From an uncultured bacterium (lineage in GTDB: Bacteria > Cyanobacteriota > Vampirovibrionia > Gastranaerophilales > Gastranaerophilaceae), in assembly GCA_948742005.1 (NCBI GenBank), contig CAPYQR010000039.1, positions 1-11,589 on the forward strand: a stretch of 11,589 nucleotides of DNA, given 5' to 3'. Of this stretch, positions 1-6,195 are shown piece by piece. A program made the position numbers and the translations under genes. The first letter of the stretch is position 1. Each line of letters starts with the position of its first letter. The notes beneath the pieces are model-generated. The model was not told the origin of the DNA. It worked only from the letters and a program-made list of their open reading frames with translations, and did no database searches.

Positions 1-1199
1 AATTTGCACAAAAAACAGATTCAACCTGGGGCGAAACTCCACAGGGCTATAAAGTAGCAATGAATGGTCAAACAAACAGAACAGGCAAGACCGAAGAAGA
101 ATTGCTCGGCAAACCGACAAACAACAATACAGCAAATAATGATACGGTCAAAAGAACCGACCCGCTTTCATTCAGACAAGGAAACAGAGAATTTATCTTT
201 GCGCTTGACAGAAACAAAGACGGTAAATTCAGCGGCGCTAATGATTTTGTCGGAGCAGATTCAAAAAGCTGGCTTGAAGACTTGCAAAGCCTGGATATTG
301 ATAACGATGGCAAGTTGACAGGTGAAGAGTTGGCTCAATTAAAGCTTTTGGGTGTAGAGTTTGAAGATAATGCAACAGTAACAGATACTTCAACCACTAC
401 AAATCTTAACTACACAATCCAATCCGCAAAATCAATGGGAATATCTGAAATTGATTTAACAAAAGTAAAAGAAGACGAAGTTAATAATGCTACAGGCAAG
501 ATTGACATTAACAATTCCGCATTATTCAACGACAAGCTGACTTTCAAAATGAATAATAAAGATGTAACCGCAACAAGAAAAGATGAAACAACAACATATA
601 TGAACAAAGTTTATGGCGCAAGTTACGGCAAAAAACTTGAAATAGGATTCAGCCAAAACGATATTGAAAGTATTGTTGATAATAATGTTGATAAATTCTC
701 GGCTAAAAATGCTTCATTTGACCAATTTATAAAAGATTCCGCAATGGTTTTAAATGTTGAAAAAATCGCAGGCGACAATAAAGAAAGCTACAATCAAGCA
801 TTAAACAGAATTCAAGACAACACCAACGCGCAAGTTATTCAAGCAGGAAACGAAGCGCAAGCAAACTCTCAAGCAGTTAACTGGGGCAGCCTGCAAAGCG
901 AAATCCGCTCAATTGCAAACAAAAAAGGTGTAATTGTTGATATGGAACAAGCTCACGGTTTCTATGTCCAAAACGGAAACTTAAGTGCCGAAGCAATTGT
1001 TGATAAATGCGTTGAATTACAAGATGACCTCAAAGGCCCTGAAAGCGACAAAGCAAAATTACAGGATGATGCTTGGAGCACAGTAATGCAAGGTTATAAA
1101 GAGGGTGTTTCAATCACCATGGATGAAGCAAAAGAACTTTTACAAGAAGGTAAATCAAAAAATCAAATAATCAAACAATTTAAAGACGAAATGAAATAA
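1..1199 (+). CDS. EF-hand calcium-binding protein, 5'-partial
   Basis: The frame is open to the left edge (first whole codon at base 3), so the ATG at 60 is probably internal and the true start lies outside the window; no good ribosome binding site precedes base 60. Counting from that ATG, two EF-hand loops are visible. Loop 1 starts at D50 (DRNKDGKFSGAN) with Asn instead of Glu at position 12. Loop 2 spans D79-E90 (DIDNDGKLTGEE) and is a full consensus calcium loop. The remaining roughly 290 residues are hydrophilic, rich in Asn, Lys, Asp and Gln, with no membrane segment, and end in a short helical Lys/Glu-rich stretch. The family role is calcium binding, often in secreted or surface proteins of such bacteria; location cannot be judged without the N-terminus. 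Base composition is less AT-rich than genes 1338-7581. A strong terminator follows 23 bp after the stop. I do not recognise a specific function. Confidence 0.75.
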   Translation, partial: FAQKTDSTWGETPQGYKVAMNGQTNRTGKTEEELLGKPTNNNTANNDTVKRTDPLSFRQGNREFIFALDRNKDGKFSGANDFVGADSKSWLEDLQSLDIDNDGKLTGEELAQLKLLGVEFEDNATVTDTSTTTNLNYTIQSAKSMGISEIDLTKVKEDEVNNATGKIDINNSALFNDKLTFKMNNKDVTATRKDETTTYMNKVYGASYGKKLEIGFSQNDIESIVDNNVDKFSAKNASFDQFIKDSAMVLNVEKIAGDNKESYNQALNRIQDNTNAQVIQAGNEAQANSQAVNWGSLQSEIRSIANKKGVIVDMEQAHGFYVQNGNLSAEAIVDKCVELQDDLKGPESDKAKLQDDAWSTVMQGYKEGVSITMDEAKELLQEGKSKNQIIKQFKDEMK

Positions 1200-1222
1200 T
1201 TTCAAATAAATTTCAAAATAAC

Positions 1223-1260
1223 CAACCGCAAAACACAAAACAGTTTTGCGGTTGTTTTAT
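1223..1260 (+). terminator. Rho-independent terminator after the EF-hand gene
   Basis: A perfect 12-bp stem (1223-1234 paired with 1243-1254, left arm CAACCGCAAAAC) with an 8-base loop is followed directly by TTTTAT. It sits 23 bp after the stop codon at 1199 and ends that transcription unit before the AraC regulator. Confidence 0.88.
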
Positions 1261-1283
1261 AAAATATTAAAATTGAATCTTTT

Positions 1284-1315
1284 TTGCAAGATTTTATCGC
1301 TTTTATAATTATAAT
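1284..1315 (+). promoter_or_regulatory. Putative promoter of the AraC-exporter unit
   Basis: Two tandem perfect -10 hexamers (TATAAT at 1304-1309 and 1310-1315) lie 22-33 bp before the TTG start at 1338. The nearest -35-like element is TTGCAA at 1284-1289, with awkward spacings of 14 or 20 bp. The -10 call is fair and the -35 call weak. The same 12-mer occurs in front of bioD. Confidence 0.45.
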
Positions 1316-1337
1316 TAAATCATCGAAAGGATTATAA

Positions 1338-2176
1338 TTGAAAAACGATAAAAAAATTTTTTATAATAAAGATTTAAATTTTGAAATTTATAATTACGAA
1401 AGCTTCAATACAAGTTTTCCTGTTCATTTTCATAATTATTATACAATCGGCTTAATTAAAAAAGGCGACAGAAAACTTTTTTGCAACAATAAAAATTATT
1501 CAATCAATCAAAATGATATTTTACTTTTTAACCCCGAAACCTGCCATGGATGTAATAAATTAAGCTTTGAAAATTTTAATTATATCGCACTCAATATCCC
1601 CAAAACAACAATGGAATTGCCGATTTATGAAATTTCAGATAAAAAAGAAACTGTGGATTTTTGCGAAAATGTTATTAAATTTTCAGACATTAATTTTTCA
1701 AATATCGATTTTTCTTCAATTTTTCAAGCGATTTATCAAAACATTTCAAATAACAAAAAATCAAAAAAAGAACTTTTAAAAATTTTATCAATTTTGTTTG
1801 AAAAAAATATTATCAAAACAAAAAATGCTCCAAAAAAAGATAAAATCGACGAAATTTGTTTATATTTGGAAAAAACTGCAAAAATCGGATAAATTTAGAA
1901 GAACTTTCAAAAATATTTAAAATAAGCAAATCAACCTTGAATCGAAAATTTATTCAAAGGAAAAATATAACGCCTTATAAATTTCAAGAATCAATAAGAT
2001 TAAATAAGGCGAAAAATCTTTTAAAACTGAATTATTCAATAGCCGATACTGCATATTTTCTGGGTTTTTGCGACCAGAGCCATTTTAGCAATTCATTTAA
2101 AAAATATTTCGGTTTTTCGCCTTTTGAAATTGCAAATAAAAACCCAAAAAAGAGGAAAATAAAAAATGAACAATAA
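1338..2176 (+). pseudogene. AraC-family transcriptional regulator, split by a -1 frameshift
   Basis: Together the two frames make one AraC-type regulator of about 279 residues. The first frame (1338-1892) begins with TTG; AAAGG at 1326-1330 is a good binding site and a stop codon at 1335-1337 excludes an earlier start. It carries the AraC-type cupin sensor domain, with His30 and His32 in PVHFHNYYTIGLI and the downstream FNPETCHGC. The second frame holds both C-terminal helix-turn-helix motifs (INLEELSKIFKISKSTLNR and the SIADTAYFLGFCDQSHFSNSF region). Homology passes between frames around 1869-1885: re-reading one base in the A-run 1870-1875 gives YLEKNCKNRINLEEL, the expected inter-domain sequence. 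Frame 1 stops at 1890-1892. The gene overlaps the next one by 11 bp, so it probably regulates that exporter. It could be a pseudogene, a one-base assembly error, or two separate polypeptides; the slip site is not a canonical slippery heptamer. Confidence 0.8.
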
Positions 2177-3083
2177 GCCATCAAAAAATATACCCGCACA
2201 CATAAGCGCAATTATAACGATTTTTATCTGGGGAATGACGTTTGTTTCAACAAAAATTTTGCTAAAAGATTTTTATCCTGTAGAAATTCTTTTTTTGAGG
2301 TTTTTAATCGGATTTTTCGTCTTATTTTTGATTTGTCCCGGAGGAATTAAAATTAATGGTTTTAAAAAAGAATTGTTGTTTATTTTTGCAGGCTTTTTTG
2401 GAATAACACTTTATTATCTTTTTGAAAACATAGCGCTTTGTTTTACTTATGCTGCAAATGTCGGAGTCATTATGTCATGTGCTCCTTTTGCAGTCGGGAT
2501 TTTGAGTTATTTTGTTTTCAGAAAAAAGAATCGCGAGAAACTTTATCTTAACTTCTTTTTAGGATTTTTAACTGCAATAATTGGAATTTATTTAATAAGT
2601 TTTAAAAACACAAAAATAGAAATAAACCCTCTGGGCGATTTTCTGGCAATTTGCGCATCTTTCATCTGGGCAATTTATTCAATTTTGATTAAAAAAATTT
2701 CAAACTACGGATATTCTACAATTCAAGTTACAAAAAGGATTTTTTTTCACGGAATAATTTTAATGATTCCGTTTTTGATTTATTTTGAAAAAATCCAAGG
2801 GAATAATTTAAATTTTGAAACATTTTTAAACCCTGTTAATTTTTTAAATCTTTTATATTTAAGTTTGGGTGCAAGCGCTTTTTGTTTTATCTGGTGGAAT
2901 TATTCACTTAAAAAATTAGGAGCGGTAAAAACAAGCATTTATATTTATCTTGTTCCCGTAATTTGTGCTGTTTCAAGCGTTTTGATATTGGGTGAAAAAC
3001 TTGATGTTTTTTCAATTTCGGGAATTATTCTTGTTATTTTCGGACTTATTTTATCAAATTTTAAAAAGCCTGAAAAGCTTTAA
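2166..3083 (+). CDS. EamA-family drug/metabolite transporter (DMT superfamily permease)
   Basis: The protein has 305 residues and about ten hydrophobic helices in two tandem EamA halves (roughly residues 13-145 and 158-298), the usual length and plan of DMT-superfamily exporters in the cytoplasmic membrane. Family features include the N-terminal IFIWGMTFVSTKILL with the following FLRFLIGFF, the second-half FIWAIYSILIKK, and near the end LGEKLDVFSISGIILVIFGL. Substrates of this family are usually amino acids or small metabolites moved outward by proton exchange; the actual substrate cannot be read from sequence. The ATG at 2166 has AGAGGA at 2151-2156 and overlaps the AraC-type regulator's stop by 11 bp, which suggests translational coupling. 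Its last 23 bp overlap the 3' end of the convergent bioB, with no terminator hairpin visible between them. Confidence 0.9.
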   Translation: MNNKPSKNIPAHISAIITIFIWGMTFVSTKILLKDFYPVEILFLRFLIGFFVLFLICPGGIKINGFKKELLFIFAGFFGITLYYLFENIALCFTYAANVGVIMSCAPFAVGILSYFVFRKKNREKLYLNFFLGFLTAIIGIYLISFKNTKIEINPLGDFLAICASFIWAIYSILIKKISNYGYSTIQVTKRIFFHGIILMIPFLIYFEKIQGNNLNFETFLNPVNFLNLLYLSLGASAFCFIWWNYSLKKLGAVKTSIYIYLVPVICAVSSVLILGEKLDVFSISGIILVIFGLILSNFKKPEKL

Positions 3084-3996
3084 GCGTTTTAAGGGTTTTT
3101 CCTGCTTTAATTACTTTTTTTTCATCATCTGAAGCAGAAAATCCCGTTGTTGTTAAATAATTCCCGACAATTGCGCTATCAACACAATTTTTCATCAAAA
3201 TTTCAATATTTTCCCCGCTCAACCTTGCTTTTTTGCCTCCTGCAAGGCGAATTGAAGCTTTCGGATTAGCAATTTTAAAAATCGCAATCGTTCGCAAAAT
3301 ATTTTCCTCATCGATTTTATCGCCATAATTTTCAAAAGGAGTTCCTTTAATAGGCGTTAAAATATTAACAGGGATGCTATTAGGTTCAATTTGTGCCAGT
3401 TCAAGCGCCATTTCGATTCTTTGTTCAATTGTTTCACCCATCCCGATAATTACCCCCGAGCAAAGTTCCATACCTGCCTGCTTTACAAATTTACAGGTGT
3501 TGATTCTGTCTTCATAGCTGTGGGTTGAGCAAATTTTGTTATGATAACTTCTGCAAGTATTGATATTATGATGAAAACGCACCAAACCCGCTTGTTTTAA
3601 TTTTTGTGCCTGATTTTGATTTAAAATTCCAATACTGGCGCAAGACTTCAACCCCAGCGCGTTAATTTCTTTAATCATTTGTAATAATTCATCAAAATCC
3701 TTTGCTTCATCGGGTGTTTTTCCCGATGTTACGATTGCAAAATTTATCGCGCCGTTGTTTTTTGATTCAATTGCCGCTTTTTTAACTTCTTCAATTGAAA
3801 CCAAAGGATGCGTTTTGATATTTGTGTTATATCTTGTTGATTGAGCGCAATATTTACAATCCTGCGAACATTTACCCGTGCGTGCGGATATTAACGAGCA
3901 AAATTCAAACTCTGGGAATGTAAATTGAGATGCTATTTTTAAAAGTTCATCTAAATCCAAATTATATAATTTTAAAAGCTCTTCTTTTGTTTTCAT
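3061..3996 (-). CDS. bioB: Biotin synthase (radical SAM)
   Basis: BioB inserts sulfur into dethiobiotin to make biotin, the last pathway step, in the cytosol. The 311-residue protein carries the radical SAM motif C43-x3-C47-x2-C50 within GKCSQDCKYCAQ, which is typical of BioB. Compared from memory with E. coli BioB, C119, C179 (LCSGVIIGMGE) and R250 (IRLAGGK) match C128, C188 and R260, ligands of the auxiliary [2Fe-2S] cluster. The fourth ligand (C97) aligns with Ala87 (INFAIVTSG). Extra cysteines occur at C148 (NTCRSY), C156 (KICSTHS) and C168. This resembles the variant BioB of obligate anaerobes that I recall as using a different auxiliary iron-sulfur cluster. The ATG at 3996 has AAAAGG in the leader (4003-4008). 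The gene is divergent from bioD and overlaps the exporter gene tail-to-tail by 23 bp. Its length is slightly shorter than E. coli BioB (346 residues). Confidence 0.95.
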   Translation of the reverse strand: MKTKEELLKLYNLDLDELLKIASQFTFPEFEFCSLISARTGKCSQDCKYCAQSTRYNTNIKTHPLVSIEEVKKAAIESKNNGAINFAIVTSGKTPDEAKDFDELLQMIKEINALGLKSCASIGILNQNQAQKLKQAGLVRFHHNINTCRSYHNKICSTHSYEDRINTCKFVKQAGMELCSGVIIGMGETIEQRIEMALELAQIEPNSIPVNILTPIKGTPFENYGDKIDEENILRTIAIFKIANPKASIRLAGGKKARLSGENIEILMKNCVDSAIVGNYLTTTGFSASDDEKKVIKAGKTLKTLKAFQAF

Positions 3997-4007
3997 AATT
4001 TACCTTT

Positions 4008-4044
4008 TTGCTAAAATAATTAATTTAATTGTATAATTATAATA
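4008..4044. promoter_or_regulatory. Divergent promoter region between bioB and bioD
   Basis: The 76-bp gap holds TATAAT twice in tandem on the plus strand (4032-4037 and 4038-4043) and a perfect TATAAT on the minus strand (4036-4041), because TATAATTATA is self-complementary. For bioD, TTGCTA at 4008-4013 lies 18 bp before the first -10. For bioB I see no clear -35. No BirA-type operator with GGTTTAC-like arms is evident. Overlapping -10 boxes imply that the two directions compete or are co-controlled (inference). Confidence 0.5.
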
Positions 4045-4072
4045 TAAACAAAATTAAGGATGTGAAAAAATT

Positions 4073-4750
4073 TTGAAAAGCGTTTTTATAACAGGAGTTG
4101 ATACAAATATCGGGAAAACCTTTGTTTCAATCGGACTTTGTCTGGCAAACAAAAACAAAGGCTTAAAAGTCGGATATTACAAGCCTTTCCAAAGCGGAGC
4201 TTATAAACAAGACGATGTTTTAATTGCTCCTGATATTTATGAATTCAAAAAATATTCAAACGATTCAAATTCAATTAAAACAAAATATTCTCATCTTTTT
4301 AAAGGTGAAATCTCTCCTCATCTGGCATGTTTAATTAATGATATTGATATTGACTTAAACAAAATCAAAAAAGATTTTGACGATTTTTCCCGTGATATTG
4401 ATTTAATGATAATCGAGGGAGCAGGAGGGTTGTTTTGCCCTGCTTGTAAAGGAAAATTATTTTCAGATATTATAAAACTTTTAAATCAAGAAATAATAAT
4501 AGTAACTCCCCCAAGCCTGGGGAGATTAAATCATCTTTTGATGACTGTAAAATGTGCGCAAGATTGTGAAATTAAAATCAAAGGAATAATAATTAATTTA
4601 ATGAATGAAAATCCGACTTTGAGTGAAAAAAATTTCATTAAAGAATTAAAATGTTTCAGCGATGTTAAAATTTTGGGAACAATTCCGAAATTCAATTCTT
4701 TTGAAAAAGCAAAAATTATTAAGGAATTTGAAAAGATTAAATTGGATTAA
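4073..4750 (+). CDS. bioD: Dethiobiotin synthetase
   Basis: BioD closes the ureido ring of dethiobiotin from 7,8-diaminopelargonic acid, CO2 and ATP, one step before BioB. The 225 residues match the family's length. Visible motifs are the P-loop G8-VDTNI-G14-K15-T16, the substrate-binding YKPFQSG (K37, S41), SPHLA at 81-85, the IEGAGGL loop at 114-120 with E115, and VTPPSLGRLNHLLMT at 144-158. The start is TTG at 4073: a stop codon lies in frame at 4055-4057 and there is no ATG before the P-loop. AAGGA at 4056-4060 is 12 bases away, rather far. Unusually, C122-x2-C125 (FCPACKG) follows the GAGG loop. It heads a plus-strand block of four genes; the next gene begins 3 bp after its stop. Confidence 0.93.
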   Translation: MKSVFITGVDTNIGKTFVSIGLCLANKNKGLKVGYYKPFQSGAYKQDDVLIAPDIYEFKKYSNDSNSIKTKYSHLFKGEISPHLACLINDIDIDLNKIKKDFDDFSRDIDLMIIEGAGGLFCPACKGKLFSDIIKLLNQEIIIVTPPSLGRLNHLLMTVKCAQDCEIKIKGIIINLMNENPTLSEKNFIKELKCFSDVKILGTIPKFNSFEKAKIIKEFEKIKLD

Positions 4751-4753
4751 AAA

Positions 4754-5365
4754 ATGAAAAAAATTAATATTTTTTTAATAATATTCTTGTTTTTCGCGTT
4801 TTCTTGTGTGTATGCAATTGATATAGAAAATTTGGGCGATTTTGCCTCGCGGTCGCTAATTATTCAAAAATCAAACCCTCAAAACAAAATCGATTTTGAA
4901 TTAAAAGAAAAACTCCGCTCAAAAAAACTCGTTCCTTGTGCGCAATGTTTGATTGAACAGGTTAACAAAAACAATATTGAAAATATTAAACTTTTGATAA
5001 GTTCAGGCATGGATTTAAATCAAAGTTATTTTGGCGATTATGCAATTTATCGTGCAGCAAGGAACAATCATTTCGAAACGGTTAAATTACTTTATGAAAA
5101 CGGTGCAAAACTGGACCGCGGTTATTATAGCGAGCTTTATGAAGCAATTAGAAACAAAAACAAAGAAATGGCAAAATTTTTAATTGATAATAACGCAAAA
5201 ATTAATTATCAGGATTTAGTTACAAATAACACAAATTTATCCATGGCGCTCAAAAACAATATGCTTGAAATTGCGCAAGAACTTATTAAAAAAGGGGCAA
5301 ATATGGATTTTAAATCTTACAATATAATCAAAAAGAAAAAAATAAACCTGGAAAATATCAATTAA
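4754..5365 (+). CDS. Secreted ankyrin-repeat protein
   Basis: The 203-residue protein begins with a clear signal peptide (KK, then a hydrophobic core at 5-18), with a likely signal peptidase I site after VYA (residue 21). No proper lipobox is present although C18 lies nearby. The mature part shows about four degenerate ankyrin units near 62-90, 94-123, 126-152 and 160-186, each with the family pattern of two helices and a turn (NIENIKLLISSGMDLN, HFETVKLLYENGAKLD, KEMAKFLIDNNAKIN, LEIAQELIKKGANMD). Ankyrin repeats bind proteins, so an exported or periplasmic binding role is likely; the partner is unknown. A CAQC pair (C62, C65) opens the first unit. The ATG lies 3 bp after the bioD stop, so the two are co-transcribed, but nothing in the sequence ties it to biotin. 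Confidence 0.85.
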   Translation: MKKINIFLIIFLFFAFSCVYAIDIENLGDFASRSLIIQKSNPQNKIDFELKEKLRSKKLVPCAQCLIEQVNKNNIENIKLLISSGMDLNQSYFGDYAIYRAARNNHFETVKLLYENGAKLDRGYYSELYEAIRNKNKEMAKFLIDNNAKINYQDLVTNNTNLSMALKNNMLEIAQELIKKGANMDFKSYNIIKKKKINLENIN

Positions 5366-5383
5366 TTATTATAAAATAGTTTT

Positions 5384-6169
5384 ATGCAAAAAAACATTCT
5401 TCTAATTGGAATAAATTCTGAATTAGCATTAAGTACACTAAAGGAGTTAAACAGCGCAGAATATAACATTTTTGCCACAACTCGCCGTGCAGGATTAATT
5501 AATGAAAAAATCCATGAGTTTTATTTGGATGTTGAAAAAGAAAATGATTTTATAAAACTAAGAGAAAAAATTAAAGATTTAAAATTTGATACAATAATAA
5601 ATTTTACAGGAATTGCAATTGCAGGCGCGGTTGAAAATCTTGATGAAAAAGAGCTTAAAAAACAATTAGATGTTAATCTTTTCGGGCTTTTAAGGATAAT
5701 TAAATATATTTGTCCTCAATTAGATGAAAAGGGGAAATTTATCAATGTTTCATCAATGGCTCAATATGGAATTTTCCCGTTTTTAAGCCCTTATTCAATT
5801 TCCAAATCTGCATGTGATATTTTATTAAATAATTATTCAATTGAAAACAATACAAAAGTTGTTTCAATCCGTCCGGGGGCATTTGCAACCAAATTTTGGG
5901 AAGTATCAATTGAAAAAAATAAAAATAGTGAAAATAAACCTGACTCAAATCAAAATAAATACGAAAAAGAAATGGATTTTTTGATTAAAAATGCACAAAA
6001 AAACGCACTTTACGCTAAAAGCCCGATTTATGCAGGGAAAAAAATCGCCCGCATTATTGAAACAAAAAATCCAAAAGCAGTTTATAATATTGGTTTTGAT
6101 GCTAAAATTGCCAAATTATCAAGATTTTTGCCGCAGAACTTTGTTAACAATTTGATAACACAGAATTAA
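5384..6169 (+). CDS. Short-chain dehydrogenase/reductase (SDR) family protein
   Basis: This 261-residue Rossmann-fold protein has the SDR catalytic set: N98 in LDVNLFG, S124 in FINVSSMAQYG, and Y137-x3-K141 in SPYSISKSA. RPGAF at 163-167 is the usual post-catalytic loop. The nucleotide-binding turn is atypical (LLIGINSELA at 6-15 instead of TGxxxGIG), as in some atypical SDRs acting on larger substrates. It should be a cytosolic NAD(P)(H)-dependent oxidoreductase; the substrate cannot be predicted. Length is normal for a classical SDR. It starts 18 bp after the ankyrin gene, with only a weak A-rich ribosome binding site, and is followed 26 bp later by the radical-SAM-like gene. Whether it shares a pathway with bioD is unknown. 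It is not a BioU-type enzyme by what I can see. Confidence 0.88.
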   Translation: MQKNILLIGINSELALSTLKELNSAEYNIFATTRRAGLINEKIHEFYLDVEKENDFIKLREKIKDLKFDTIINFTGIAIAGAVENLDEKELKKQLDVNLFGLLRIIKYICPQLDEKGKFINVSSMAQYGIFPFLSPYSISKSACDILLNNYSIENNTKVVSIRPGAFATKFWEVSIEKNKNSENKPDSNQNKYEKEMDFLIKNAQKNALYAKSPIYAGKKIARIIETKNPKAVYNIGFDAKIAKLSRFLPQNFVNNLITQN

Positions 6170-6195
6170 AACTTCAAAATAATAGAAAAAAGAAA

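Noticed and set aside
1869..1892. Programmed -1 frameshift in the AraC gene
   Set aside because: Frame codons GAA AAA ACT and GCA AAA ATC do not form an X-XXY-YYZ site with good re-pairing; an indel is simpler.
3997..4072. BirA operator or a biotin riboswitch-like element between bioB and bioD
   Set aside because: No dyad with GGTTTAC/GTAAACC-type arms is visible, and the gap is too short and AT-rich for a structured aptamer.
4754..4816. Lipoprotein signal in the ankyrin protein (C18)
   Set aside because: FAFSC does not fit the lipobox at -3 and -2, while VYA is a good signal peptidase I site.
5384..6169. BioU-type enzyme replacing BioA in the biotin block
   Set aside because: The protein has a standard SDR Asn-Ser-Tyr-Lys set and SDR length, and no feature I associate with BioU.
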